Assembly: GCF_014633365.1 (NCBI RefSeq)
Contig: NC_068340.1
Location: forward strand, 23,601,879-23,665,878
Direction: 5' to 3'
Origin: Diospyros lotus
Taxonomy: Eukaryota; Streptophyta; Magnoliopsida; Ericales; Ebenaceae
DNA length: 64,000 nucleotides
Part shown: positions 44,289 through 56,419 of the stretch, piece after piece
Numbering within the stretch: the stretch's first letter is position 1
Layout: every line of letters starts with the position of its first letter
Made by a program: the position numbers and the translations under genes
The notes under the pieces: model-generated
The model's input: the letters and a program-made list of their open reading frames with translations, nothing else
What the model was told of the DNA's origin: nothing
Database searches by the model: none

Positions 44289-47071
44289 TGTAACGCCCCG
44301 CTCCCACTTACGGGTGTTACTCGTGAACAATCACCCGAATTGTCCACCTGCCCGGCCTTAGGCGAAGGGTGGATCGTGTTTCAAGATGAAACGCCCTAGG
44401 TGGGATCTAGGCTCGTCCTTCCCTTCGCTGAATCCCAGGATTCGTTAGCGGAAATGGGCTTTAGCCACACTGCATTGGCTATAAAGAAAATCTCCTTCAA
44501 GCGCCCAACCGCCATTTTTTTTTTTTATTTAATTCTTTCCATCGAAGAATTTTACCGGGCTCCCAAAATCACCATCCAGACCAATCCATTGATGGATCAC
44601 CAATTTTTGGAGGAAAAACTCATCATTTTCAATTTCCCAAAATTTCGGCGTTTTCTCCAAAAATGCCCGAAATTCCATTTATTTTGAAAATTCCTCCGGG
44701 GCCCAAAATCGATTAAGAAATGCCCCTTATTTCTCCCAAAATCCCAATTTTTTAAAAAAATTTGGCCGGCGGGCCCACTGGCACGCCCGGGGCCCGAGCA
44801 GGGCCCCGCTTGCAGCTGGCTGCGCGGGCTGGCCGCTCGCAGCCGGGCTGCAGCGCGCCTGGCGCGCGCCTGGCCGCGCGAGTCCGCCCACGCGCGCGCA
44901 CGGCCGCGCGCGCCCGCCCGCGCGCGTACCTGGCTGTGCGCTCACCCGCGCGGCCGCCCTGCGGCCAGCAGCTGGCTGGCAGCCCCTGCTACCCCAGCTG
45001 CCTTCACACTTTTTTCCCCTTTTTTTTTTTTTTTTTTTCTTGGGGCCTCCTAACCCCAAAATTTCCAGAATTTAAATCAAACAAGTAAACTTCATATTTA
45101 TCTTGGTTTGCCTTTAATTCTCCATAATTAAGGCTTAATCCATCACTTGATGAATACACAACATATATCAAAATCTCCTTCCATTTCATACATAAGCCTT
45201 ATACAACCTATTGTTGTTCACACAACAACATCCATAAATAAACACTACACATGATGAAATACAACAAATGGCTCTCCTAGCCATAAAGTCACAAAATAAC
45301 CACATGCCTAGGCTTCTTAAGCCTTAACTTTACAACAAAAATAAATGTAATACATTCCAAGAGCTTCCAATCACAAGCTTGCAACTTTCCCTTTCTCTTG
45401 CCATACCCTTCCATAGCATGCTTCAATACCTACAAGAGGTCAAATAAACCTCATGAGCTCCAAGAGCTCAATAAGGGTGCAATGACATAAAGTATGGAAA
45501 TTAACAACATAGATGCTAATGCCATATGCAAGTGCCTAGGGTTCCAATACCTCAACCCTCAAGGTTAAAGGCTTCAACATACCCACCCAACACACAATTT
45601 CATGGCCATGAGTCTCATGCACACAAGCATATGCAAAGCAAGCACAAAATGTTAAAATGCATACAAAAGTCATGCTAGCCACCATCCACTTGGGGCTTTC
45701 CCCTTACCTCATACTCCATGGATCTTCAAGTTTCCAACAACTTCAAGCCTCCAAAATTACTTCCTTTAAATTTCCTCAAACTCCTTACATGAAAAACAAG
45801 ACTAGGATTATAAAGAAATCCTTTAAAATGAGAAATACAAGAAGATTTTGAAATCCTTACCTCTAGGCTTCTTGGATTTCTTCTTCTCCTTTTTCTTCTT
45901 CTTTCTCTTTCTTTCTTTCCTTCCTTCTTCATTTCTTCAAATGGCCAAAAGGGAGACAAGTCTCCCACACTTGCCCTTTTATACTACCTTTTTTCAAATT
46001 CAAGAATGCATCCTAGCCATTCTTTTGGTGAGAACAAATCCTCACCCTCCAAACTAACACAATCCATGGCCTTAAGTCTTGTTTAAAATCCACCATTGGA
46101 TCACCTTTGCCTTTACAAGACTTCATCTCCACCATTAAAAGAAAGCACACTTTTATTAGGATGGCAATCCATGCCATTCCTTCTCTTTAAATCTCCACCC
46201 TTGGATTTATTCTCTATTTCAAGAATACATCTCATCCATTAGATCTTGAATTTCCCATTTCATTCTCATTTATTTAATTGAGACCATTTTCACAACATCA
46301 CTTTTGAGAGACATAAATCCCTCATTTTCCATTTAAATAAATCCCACCATTTTCCAAGCATTAATGGGTGACCATTTTCCCATTTTCCATTTGATTTATT
46401 TAATTCTCATATTTTCCAAGGCATTAATGGTGACCATTTACCATTTTCTTTTGGATTTTCCTTTAATCCAAATAATCATGCCTCTCATTAAATGCTTGAA
46501 AGACAAATTATCATTTCTTTTTTGCATTTAATTTAATCATTCTCCAACTCATAAATCCACACATATATATATATGCTCCCACATTTCTAATATATATATT
46601 TCTCTCTAATTCCAAGATTATGCTAAGTGTCACTCCAAGACACAAACTTAGCTTCCAATTCTTCATCTTGGTCCTCCATGTGGCATTACCACATTAATTC
46701 ACTAATTTAGGGAAAATTAAATTATTCTCCTCAAATAATTTATTATCCACCATTTTCCCTATTTCCAAAATTAATTTCCTTCATGGAATTACTCCAAAAT
46801 TCCCAAATACCATTTGTGAATTTATTAATCCCACCTATCTCTTCATAAATATGAAATTGGGATTTTTATTCACTTACTCACCTAATTCCATATAGGAATT
46901 ATTTTTAATTTATCAAAATAGCCCTTTATTGGATTTCTCTATCCAAATTACCGAAATACCCTTCTCATGGGCATTCTCAATCTCAAGGATCATCACTTCC
47001 TCAAGGGCATTTTTGGAAGTATACTTACTTCCTTTCCTATTTTCTTAACACCGGTTACACCGGGTATTACA
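44289..47071 (-). mobile_element. Solo gypsy LTR (LTR F) inside the RT of element G, TSD GAAGT
   Basis: It begins TGTAACGCCCC and ends CGGGTATTACA, flanked by a perfect GAAGT duplication (44284-44288, 47072-47076). RT residues MCVD on one side and FTDLNKAC on the other are consecutive in intact elements, so the insertion point is exact. It is the same family as the E 3' LTR (2783 versus 2817 bp): shared GC-rich block (44765-45000), poly-T run, and a 7-bp perfect hairpin at 45454-45470. Confidence 0.95.
44765..45000. repeat. CG-rich block in LTR F
   Basis: About 235 bp of GCGCGC/CCGCGCG sequence followed by a T-run. It corresponds in reverse to 33360-33585 in LTR E. Open frames here are compositional artefacts. 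Confidence 0.88.
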
Positions 47072-49543
47072 GAAGTCAACACACATCTACCACTTGCTCG
47101 AGGACTTCTTTACCATGACTACGTTATGTAACCAGGTGGTGTATGGGACTTCCCTAATGAATCTCACTTTAAGGAGTTTCATTGTCTCCTTGGCGACTGC
47201 TCTTTATCTTTCCTCCCCTAACTTTCTTTTCTTTGTGCAACGGGCTTCGTACCTGGATCTAATGCCAGCTCGAAGGATAGGTCAATCCTAGGCATGTCCA
47301 CGGGTGTCTAGGCAAAGAGGTCAAAATTCTATTAGAGCAAATTGATTAGCTGCTTCCTTAGGTCGGGAGGGAGTACGGTGCCAATTTTAGTGACTTGTTC
47401 CAGTAAGGGTCCCAGGCCTACCGAGTGCGGCTCTTTTGTGACTTGTGGTCGGTTATTGGGGAGCTCGCTTTGAGGATCCAACTCAGCTATGTTAACTTTG
47501 TGACAAGGGGTTTTGTTGGTGTTTTTGTCAAGCTTAGGGGTTTGGATCTTTAAGCTATTGTTATAGCACTGTCAGGTTTCCTTCTGATCAACATGGATAA
47601 CCCCGACCTTGGTGGCAAAGATCGAGAACTTCATCACCAAGTGCGGGGTGGAGACAATTGCGCTCAGGGAATTGAGGGATGGGAGACCGTGCAGGATGCT
47701 ATATGGGGTTTGACAATCAACAAACAAATACTTGATACTGACACCTTTAAAGAGTGGGGTTATCCCAAACATGGTCAACAACTCTGTGTACCCCCTAACA
47801 TGTACCTGTTCTCTAGAAAAATTGACTAGACTTCTGTGGAACTGTTTGAGCTCCTGCTTCGAGATTTGTAGTTTCCTCAGGGTTGAGAGGAATATCAAAT
47901 CGGCCACGGTTTCCTGATCAACTAAGACTTTCTTGATGAAAAAATTCGCAGCTACTACGGATATTACCATGGGATCATCTAAGTTCTGGGCAATCTTCTT
48001 AAAGTCCCTGTCAGTGAAAAAGATCACCGAGTGTTGGGTCATCCTCCTCTACCCCTATTCAGCATTGCTTATTGTCATTACTCTGAGGTATCATTTCCCC
48101 ACCGAGTTAGAGTCTCCTACTCCCACAAAGCCTTCAAAAATTGTATTTATGACCCATCTAATCTAGTTCATGGGTGTCGCCTCTACACCTTGACCTTCCC
48201 TCCATTCTTGGCCCTCTTTGTGGACTGCAGCTTCTCCTCCGAACCTGTTCTCCCTGCAGTGACTTCTTCTCCTGTAGACATACTAGCCAACGTGGCCTTA
48301 TCTTACCAACTACTCGATTTGTTCTTTGAGCATGGCACACTTCTCGATTATGTAACCATACATTTTATGGTAATCACAGTGCTTACTTGTGTCCATGTGG
48401 GAGGTAAGGTTCTACTGCACTCTACTGTCAGGGAGCCTGGTAATCCTTGAGTTGTAGACTTCTTGGAGGATCCGATCTCTTCTAGTTGTTAGAGGAGTGT
48501 ATGTCTCATACCTTAACCTGGGCAATTCGGGCACTTGCTCTCGTTCCCTTTTTCTTCTGGCACGTTCTCTATTTTCCCCTCTCTTATTCGGGTCCATATT
48601 CGGTCGATGTGGACGCTCGACCGGTGGGCTCTTAGCTGGTGATCTTTAGTCCTAGCAGCTGAGACTTCCTCGATGTTGATATAGCCTATTGCTCGCATTC
48701 TGAGGTCGTCAAGGTTAGCAGAGGGCTTCCTTGCCAAGGAGTCAGCAAAGGGCTCGGGCTTTAGCCCCGCCATGATGGCATGTAAAGACACTGTGGGGTT
48801 GAGGTCTTGGATCTAAATGGCTTCTTGGTTGAACCAGTTCATGAATGCTTGGAGAGACTCGAATTCACCTTGCCTAATGTTGATGAGGCTGGCTGTGGTT
48901 TTGTGGTGAGCTCGACTGGTGGAGAAGTAGGTTAGGAAATAAGTGGCGAGCTCGGAGAAGTCATGGATAGAGTTCGGCTCTAGGATGGAGAACCACAGTA
49001 GGGCAATTTTTTTTAGGGCACTGGGGAACGCCCAGCACATGATGGGGTCAGTGCCTCCATTCAACATCATCAAGGAGTTAAATATTGTCAAGTGTTCTTG
49101 GGGATCAGTGGTCCCATCATACAAATCCAAAGTGTAAGGGAGACAGAAACCATCTGGCAAAGGCATAAACATGATGAACTCCGAGAAAGGATAGCTAGGG
49201 ATGTATAGGGTTGAGGCAAGTGCAATAGGGAAAAGGTTGTCTCAACCTGGGTGTGGCTGTTTCCTTCTGCATCATCGTTAGCATGGTCGCTACGCTAACT
49301 GTGTAGTTGGTTGCGATTCAGTTCGGAAACTTGGCTCTCAAGCTACCAAATGGTTTGGAGAAGGATCTCTATGGTTACGGGGTTTTTTGATTAGTGAGGG
49401 TGGGTGTTTTGGTGCTTTAGGTTGGGGGCCATGTTGTTCTATCTTCTGGTTCTAGCCATAGATCACTTTCGGGTATGGTTTGGGATGCTTTAGTGAGTTT
49501 ATGGGGTAGGTATGTTTTACCGGGCCCTATGGTGGGTGTCAAA

Positions 49544-49957
49544 TGTTCCTTCTGGCCCAAAAGGATGATCAAACGAAGAACTTGAGGCAACAACAATCCG
49601 CATGGTGGCAGATGGGTGACACCTGCAAGCATTCTGATGCTTAAGTAAGTAAGAGCTCAAGATGGTAGAGTTTCTATAAAACTAAAAAGAACATACCTTG
49701 ATCAATAGCTGGCTAGCTTATATAGGAGAGCAGAGAAGAACCCCTTGCATGTCGTCGACCGTCGTAGGAGGATAAAGAGCTGAGATTTTAGGTGCTGATA
49801 GGGATAGAGGGTTAAGATATTCAGAGTTGATGAGGCTTGTTACAATCGCGAGGATCTCGAATGGCATTGATGAGATGAGAGTGCTACAGAGATAGAGGGT
49901 TAAGATATTCGGGTTCGATGCTGAGCTATGGGCCTACTATTTAGGCCGAGCCTAACA
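49544..49957 (-). mobile_element. Tat element G 5' LTR
   Basis: A 414-bp TG...CA unit (TGTTCCTTCTGG...GCCTAACA). At its left edge the minus strand reads TTTGACACCCACCATAGGGC, a decayed form of the TGGCGCCCACCGTGGGGC primer-binding region usual in this lineage, and gag starts ~370 bp further on. A sequence word GATAGAGGGTTAAGATATTC is repeated inside (about 49805 and 49893). The short LTR fits the lineage. The right boundary is less certain because no TSD partner was found. Confidence 0.7.
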
Positions 49958-50168
49958 GAATCAATATAGCCCATTAACTACTGATTCTGAAAACGAGTCA
50001 TCTTTCTCCTACTCTTGAACTTCATCTATGTCAAATTATTTTAAGACTTCAATGGGATATATAGTTGAAGTGGATTCCTTCTCAACAATAGACTCTTCCC
50101 AATTCCATAATGCATTCTCATCAAACTCGACATCTCTACTAATCGTCACTTTCAGTGTCTTAAGATTG
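49958..50168 (-). pseudogene. Copia integrase-RT linker scrap
   Basis: The minus strand reads LKTLKVTISRDVEFDENALW.W, the linker motif (SRDV.FDE...W.W) just upstream of RT in Ty1/copia polyproteins, then an acidic stretch with stops. Only ~200 bp is left between the G LTR and the CACTA terminus at 50169. Confidence 0.75.
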
Positions 50169-50560
50169 CACTACAAAAAATAGGTTTTTAAAGGCAAAAA
50201 AATATGTTGCTAAACCTATAAAATTTCATTGCTAACTATTTACCAACGAATTTTGGTCTGTCTCTACAATGCTTGTCGCTAGTGATGGATATTTTTGTTA
50301 TTTTTGTTTCGTCGCTATTTTTTTCCATCTCTAATCTAGAGACAACATTTTTTCCATCTCAAAAAAAAAAAAAAAAGTCTCTAATTCAATTATATAATAA
50401 ATCAGTCAAATTTTACAATTAGAGACAAAAAAAAAAAATCACCTTTAAAATTAGATTAGAGATAGAAAAATTTCCATCTCTAATGAACTGAAAAAAATTT
50501 AGAGAAAGAAGTTTTCCATTTCTAAACTAGTTGTGGAGGAAAAAAATTATTGATCACCGG
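50169..50560 (+). mobile_element. Orphan CACTA-type terminus
   Basis: CACTACAAAAAATAGG followed by repeated short words (GTTGCTAA, CATTGCTAAC, AGAGACA/TCTCTAA in both orientations), as expected for a CACTA end plus subterminal repeats. No inverted GTAGTG partner was seen to the right within the window, so the element is truncated, interrupted or mutated at its other end. Confidence 0.6.
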
Positions 50561-51310
50561 TCACCATCTATGATAGATTTTGAGAATCATAACTGATCCT
50601 CGAAATCGCCTTGGTCTAGTGACTAACATACCCAAAAACCAAAACAATCCAACAGTCAAATCTCGATAGATTTGAAAAAAAAAATTTGGAAAAAAGGTTA
50701 CCCATTTCTGAAAGGGCATCACCAGCCATTGTCTATGGCATATTTCAACGATCAGAATCGATCATTAGAATGGCCTTAGTACCCGAAAATCAAATTGTTC
50801 CAACAATTGTATCTCAATAGATCTAAAAATTAATTTTTTGAAAAAATGCTGCCTGTTTCTAGAAGGGCATTGCTGGCCACCATCCATGGCTTATTCTAAT
50901 GATCGGAACCGACCATCGAAATGGTCTTGGTCTGATAGCCAACATACCCAAAAATCAAATTGATCCAATAGTCAAATCTCAATAGATTTGAAAATTTTTT
51001 TTTTTTTTTTAATAAAGGCTACCCATATATGGAAGGGCATCGCCAGCCACCGACCATGGCAGATTCCGACGATTGGAACCAATCATTGGAATGGTATAGG
51101 TCTAGTGACTAACATATCCATAAATCAAAATGATCCATCCAACGATCGGATCTTAATAGATCTAAAAATTACTTTTTTAAAAAATTTTACCCGTTTTTGG
51201 AAGTGTATTTGTCCATGGAAAATTCTGATGATCAGAATCAACTTGGTTTAGTGACTAACATACCCAAAAACTAAAATAATATAACAGTTGAATCTTACTA
51301 GATCTAAAAA
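50560..51310. repeat. Five-copy tandem repeat, ~145-175 bp units
   Basis: Each unit carries CACCATCCATGG-like, GATCGGAACCGACCATCGAA-like, CTAACATACCCAAAAA.CAAA and TCAAATCTCAATAGAT words, joined by a T/A-rich linker. The TCTCAATAGAT word occurs at about 50661, 50812, 50977, 51150 and 51293. Units are clearly diverged. Confidence 0.8.
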
Positions 51311-52905
51311 TTAAAATTAAAGAACATTAAGTTCCTACTTTAAATTAAATAAACTTCAATTGTTGGCATTTGGGACAACATTTAGTGGCCAGATGAGGAG
51401 CCGACGGCCGGCGATTGCTAGAGGAGGAAGAAGAGGAGAAAGAGAACAATATTCAAAAGAAGACGGGAGATGAAAGCGAAAGGATAGACAATGAGGACAA
51501 ATGCATATAATGGCAGGCTATGTTGCACAGAAACACTTCATAGGAGTCATTTCCCTATTTTGGAAACGTTTCCGAAAACGTTTCCTATTTCCGTTTCAGA
51601 CCCTATTTATACTTATTTTTTTAAAAGAATGTCCGTTTCCACGTTTCCGTTTCCTATCGAAAACATTTTCCGTTTCCGTTTCCGTTTCCATGCAATATAG
51701 GTGGCAGGGTTAAGAATGGGGATTCACCGATGTGCCCAATGCTTTTTTAAATATTATTATTGTTTTAAGGAATCAAAAACTAATTTCCAACAATTTTTCA
51801 CATAAAATATAATTCTAATTATAGTTCTTTTAAAGTTAACAAAAAGATATAATTCTAATTATACTTTCTCTTGTGACTTTACAACTCTTATTATATTTTT
51901 TTCTTTGTGAATTGTAAAGTTATAAAATTATTATTATTTTTCAAATATTAAATATTTTTTTTATTTTTTTACTAAATTTTAAAAATATTTAGTATAATTA
52001 AAGCATAAAACTAGTTATGATGAACCATTATTTCTCGATTCTTTAAAAAAATAGCAAGTTAAAAGAGTCTCGAATCAAAATCAATAATTGTTATTTCAAT
52101 CATATTTAATGTAAGTTAAGTATTATTTTAGAGCCCATCACAAAGACCAAAAAAAGTATTATTTAAAAAAAATATTAATAATTTAAGGTGTAGTAAATAT
52201 ATTTATTTTTTATATAAAAATACATTTATTACACTGCGTCTATAGCAACCAAATAATTTTATTAATTAATTAAATATTTTAAAATATCATACATTTATTA
52301 TCAGTATTTGAAAGTTAAGCATAAGGTGTGCTTATTGCAATAGTTAGTATTATCTTTTAAAAAGTAATTTAAAATTAGAGTATTTTAATAATTTTTAAAT
52401 AGTATTATTTGAAGAATTACTCATCCTTCCTCAATAGTAATAACTAATATATGACTACTTTTCAATTTTCTTTGGGCTTTTTTTGCAGAGATTTAGAGGT
52501 GGAATGAAAAATAAAATGGAAATAAGTAAAAAAAAAATGTACAATATTTTTTCCTTACTTGATAGGTTAGTGATTGGGAGTAAAATGGGAAATAAATGGA
52601 ATGGAAATTATATTAATTAAATGTCCATTATACCCTCTTAGCAAAAAGATAGTGTCACAAAATAATAATAAACAAGAACTTTTAAAAAGAAATATTTTTT
52701 ATTGTATTATTGCAAATAAAAATATTAAAAAATGTTACAAATAAATTTATTCTTTTTTATTGTTTTACTCATAACTGAAAAAAAAACTATAATTTTTTTA
52801 TCATTATTTTTTTAAAAGTATCACCACCACGTTATTTTTACTATAATCTCTGTCTAAAATATTTGTACAAATATCATTTTACATGTGCATAACATGGTTA
52901 CACTG

Positions 52906-52940
<35 letters not shown>

Positions 52941-52945
52941 ATTAT
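51310..52945. other. AT-rich DNA with a TTTCCG-rich patch; no gene recognised
   Basis: 51565-51690 is rich in GTTTCC/TTTCCG words. The rest is very AT-rich (poly-T and poly-A runs). An AT dinucleotide repeat lies at 52910-52937. I see no coding frame or element termini I can defend here. Confidence 0.55.
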
Positions 52946-52946
52946 T

Positions 52947-53159
52947 TGATATGCATGGTTTAGGTTTCTATATTTCCATTCTAAATCTCTCCTAAGAGAT
53001 CCTATCTTGATTGTATTTTTCAACTGTTTTCTAGTTTGTGAATATTTCCTAATTCAATGGGTCCTAATTAGGAAACTACCAATTATGGGACATCAGTTTG
53101 TATATATTCTTGTAACCCTATAATGAGGAAGAATATTGGATTTTCGACTACTTTTGTCA
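52947..53159 (+). mobile_element. Copia LTR end, start uncertain
   Basis: The sequence ends ...ACTTTTGTCA and is followed by TGGTATAAGAGTCCTAGG, a decayed form of the TGGTATCAGAGCC primer-binding site. The word GTAACCCTATAATGAGGAAG lies just before the end, as often in copia LTRs. The left boundary (a TG near 52947, next to an AT repeat) is a guess. Confidence 0.6.
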
Positions 53160-53277
53160 TGGTATAAGAGTCCTAGGTTCATATCTCTGCAGACGGTTAT
53201 TATTTTTCGTGGCTTTCGTTGGTTGTAGCCTACATTGATATCCAATCTACTTACATAGCTTCCTAAACCCTATAATC

Positions 53278-53978
53278 ATGACAAACTCAACTAAATCTAG
53301 TAATACAATAGAGGTACCTTTTGCTAGAAGTATTGGCACGACTTCAGGTAGGGAGTTGCAGAACATTCAGGCATCCTATAAACTAAATGGAAGAAACTAC
53401 TTGAAGTGGTCCTAGTTAATCTAGATGTTTCTAAAGGGCAAAGGGAAGTTGAGTCACCTCTTTGGAACCGAGCCTAAGAAAGATGATCCCATGTATGTAG
53501 CCTAGGATGAAAATGATTCGTTAGTCATGTCTTAGCTTTGGAATTTTATGCTGCCTGAGATCAGTGACATTATTTTGTTCCTAAACATTGCTAAAAAAAT
53601 TTGGGATATTGTGAAGCTCACATATTCTAAAGTCCATAATGTTACTCAAATCTATGAGATCAGAACAAAAGTGGCAGCCACCAAATAAAGATCTTGGTCA
53701 ATTATCGAGTATACTAATCTCTTACAAACTTTTTGGCAAGAGCTGGATCACTATCAATACATTCGGATGAAATGAAGTGATGATATAGCTATACAAAAAT
53801 AGTTTGTTGAAAAAGATAGAATTTATGATTTTCTTATTGATCTAAATCTGGAGTTTGATGCAGTAAAAGTTCAGATCCTTGGAAAAGAAGATATGTCTTC
53901 TCTAAATGAGACAATCTCAATTATTTGTGCAGAAGAAGGATGGAGATGAGAGATGCTTGTGAGCTTTCCTACAGATAG
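53278..53978 (+). pseudogene. Copia gag fragment, truncated by LTR C
   Basis: The ATG at 53278 opens MTNSTKSSNTIEVPFARSIG, followed by YKLNGRNYLKWS, a UBN2/copia gag start. Later IWDIVKLTYSKVHNVTQIYE, LLQTFWQELDHY, DRIYDFLIDLNLEFDAVKVQ and ISIICAEE can be read in the same region despite many stops. The frame ends abruptly at 53978, where a minus-strand gypsy LTR begins. It is a different copia family from K and D. Confidence 0.87.
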
Positions 53979-55822
53979 TGTAATGCCTCATTCTTCCAAA
54001 GCACACGTTAACTCAGGATTTCTAGAATTTTTTTTTTCCAAAATACACTCAATATAAATTAAGCCTTGACAAACCGGATCTACCATCGCAGCATATCAAC
54101 TTAAGGGAATAAGCTAAGATAAGTAATATCATCACATCAGCGAAATTAAAATCGAAACCTCAATAATACATAATCGTAATTCCTTTATTTATAACTTAGA
54201 ATTCGTACCATCAATGTTCAACATGACATCATCAAAATAATACACTTACAGCTGAATATCTTGTACATAATAAAAGACCTACAAAAGATCTAAAAATGTA
54301 ACTATCAGCTACCTCTCGAGAATCTCATTTCCTTTGGCGTCGTTGCTTTCATTTGGAATGTTTGAATATTCCAAGGACGTAGTTCAAATTAGATAATGAA
54401 TTATCTAAGCGAGAGTTCAAAAACATTTTCATGAATATATGCAAGACCATGAAACAAACTGACACATCCCGATATGTCTCAACCCAAAAGAATATCACAC
54501 AGCATTTAACCCTAATCGGGAAAAATACAATCTTTCTAAAGGCAACACAATCATATTGACACACTGGTATAACACAATCTTGCTTAAGAAGGACAACCTT
54601 AACACATGAACCCGAGTATCACCCCTATATCATGTCAAGCATTACACTCCCACTCAAAAGCATTCCAGATCTCAACACAATCTTGGCCATAAGAGGATCA
54701 ACATTATCCCTGGAATTAACGTCCACCTAGGCAATAATGTTATTTCTCAAAGGAACCTAGGGTGATTTTCACTCTTTGCCCCACCACTTGAGTACCATAG
54801 GGTGAAGTCCATCTCAGTCCCATCCCAAGTGGGTCACATAGCATTAATCCTGGGCACATATCCCTAGTATTATCACTCATATGCCACAACATAGGTTGAC
54901 AACTCACATCCCACATAAACATGTCAATGCTGCAACACATAACATGCATCATATAAAATCAACATTCCAATGCATGAAATTATAACACACGAAATTCAAT
55001 GCACAAGTATAAAACAATTTGGGAGGAATCTCCCACATGAAACCAAACTATCACAGGCCAAACCATTTGTATAAAACAAATTAAGTATAGGGTCGAACCA
55101 CCCAAAATAAACCAGGTTTTAGTTAGGAATTCTCAAGATAAACCAAGTTTGAAGTAGAACTACTCACATTAAATGTAACTCAAAATGCCTCGAACAACGT
55201 GTCTAGCCTCGGCTTTCGTGCTCGTACCTCAGATAATCATACTATTACTCAACCTTGAGTATCAATGATCCCTAAACATTATATTCATTCAAAAGAATAT
55301 CAATATCTATTTTTTCATAATTTTCTCATAATTTCTCCTCATATTCTCCTATTTTCTCCTCAAAAATTTCAAAATAATTACTTCCTCAAGGTTTTTCCCA
55401 AATTTTTCTCCACCATAATTCATAAAATATTTTTCTAAAAATATTTAAAAAAATTCAAAAAATACCTTGCCTCCACACGCCCTCACGTGCTGGTCGTCTT
55501 CTCAAACGTACCTCTCACCGCCATCAACTGAAATTTTCCCCTGACCACACCACAAACAAACCAGCTTCGGCACTACTCGTGACTTTCCAGCCACTCCTCA
55601 AAACTTACTTAAACATCACAAAACTCACCAAAATCTCTAGAAATTCTCTCCAAGCTATAAGGAACAAAATTCCTCTATCTAATCCCAAAAACTCACTCCC
55701 AAACTTGTGTAATTTGAAGTTTAATTCTTGTATTTTTGGCCAACCCTTCGAGCCCTATTTATAGCCAATTTTAAGCCAAAATGAGCCACTCATTGTCAAA
55801 TCCAAGCCTCTATCATCATTAC
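53979..55822 (-). mobile_element. Gypsy LTR C (partial), minus orientation
   Basis: On the plus strand it begins TGTAATGCCTC (the LTR's 3' end). TATTTATA at 55756-55763 gives a minus-strand TATAAATA. Two adjacent hairpins (54353-54374, 54389-54408) match those in LTRs 1, A and B. It is cut at 55822 by element A in its upstream (U3) half; the remainder should lie beyond A, outside the window. Left flank pentamer: GATAG. Confidence 0.8.
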
Positions 55823-56274
55823 TGTAACACCCCACTTTCTCGGACGTGTTATAACTTGGGACATTTCTGTGATAATAAATTTTTTCTATTCAAATTACTG
55901 TTAAACCATATCATTCCTCATATCCGTCCTAAAATTTTCTTTCATTTATCTCAAAAGAGAATCATCATAAACATGAAATGCAGAAACTAGAATCAAATCT
56001 CAACTTTAACATTAATTAAAAATAAGGTTATACATCATCATTCCTCAAAACGTTCAGAATTCAAAGTAGCAGAACTTAAATACATGGGCAACATAACATT
56101 CAATCATTACATCATGCACTTTGTTAAGTGTCATTTCATGCCTCATTCACCCTCGTTTCTGTTATAATCTCCATCTGGAATGTTTGAATATTCCAGGGAG
56201 AAAAAAGAAAAAAAGTGAAGTGATAAAAAAAGAACTTTGTTTGATTTTTTAGTCTATTTATAAGAGGAGATCAT

Positions 56275-56419
56275 ATGAAAAATGTAACCGATTCTTTCAT
56301 TTCTTCGGGCTACTGGCCATCCGCCAGGAGTTTCGGGTTTAATACCAATATTTTAGCAACACATCTAATAAATCTAATTGTAGTCCTTGGTGTATTGATG
56401 TTTTTTGGAAAGGGAGTGT
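56275..56419 (+). pseudogene. atpF: Plastid-derived atpF exon 1 (ATP synthase CF0 subunit I), truncated gene
   Basis: The 145-bp frame opens [17 protein letters not shown] and runs [27 protein letters not shown], the N-terminus and membrane anchor of plastid ATP synthase subunit b/I. Length and end agree with plastid atpF exon 1 (48 codons plus one base). It is followed at 56420 by GTGCGAGTTG, a group II intron 5' end. Some intron follows (at least to ~56570), but exon 2 is absent. A nuclear copy lacking exon 2 and plastid splicing cannot make the protein. Confidence 0.95.

Larger units (their letters stand above)
41494..49172 (-). pseudogene. Tat-lineage Ty3/gypsy gag-pol (element G), split by LTR F
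   Basis: Minus-strand order: gag (49172-48400; LYDGTTDPQEHLTIFNSLM, WFSILEPNSIHDFSELA; later TYTPLTTRRDRILQEVY), aspartic protease (48042-47572; VLVDQETVADLIF, which has lost the usual D-S/T-G triad), RT start (47290-47077; GFIREVPY-like, KW.MCVD), LTR F, then RT resumes at 44283 (FTDLNKACSKDSYPLTNIDQ, SFMDAYSGYNHI) with the YVDD box near 44000 (KVYVDDMVAKTL). RNase H relics follow, then integrase (42300-41880; TIDYFTKWI, HPYTNRQVEAAN) and a tail GKLDANWEGPYRV...SLRKYFN ending at 41494. Many stops and frameshifts occur throughout. Confidence 0.92.

Noticed and set aside
44727..45088. Overlapping 108-110-residue Arg/Ala/Pro-rich frames
   Set aside because: Same artefact in the GC block of LTR F, reading into the flanking poly-T.
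48031..48450. 139-residue plus frame
   Set aside because: Shadow on the opposite strand of the Tat gag/protease region.
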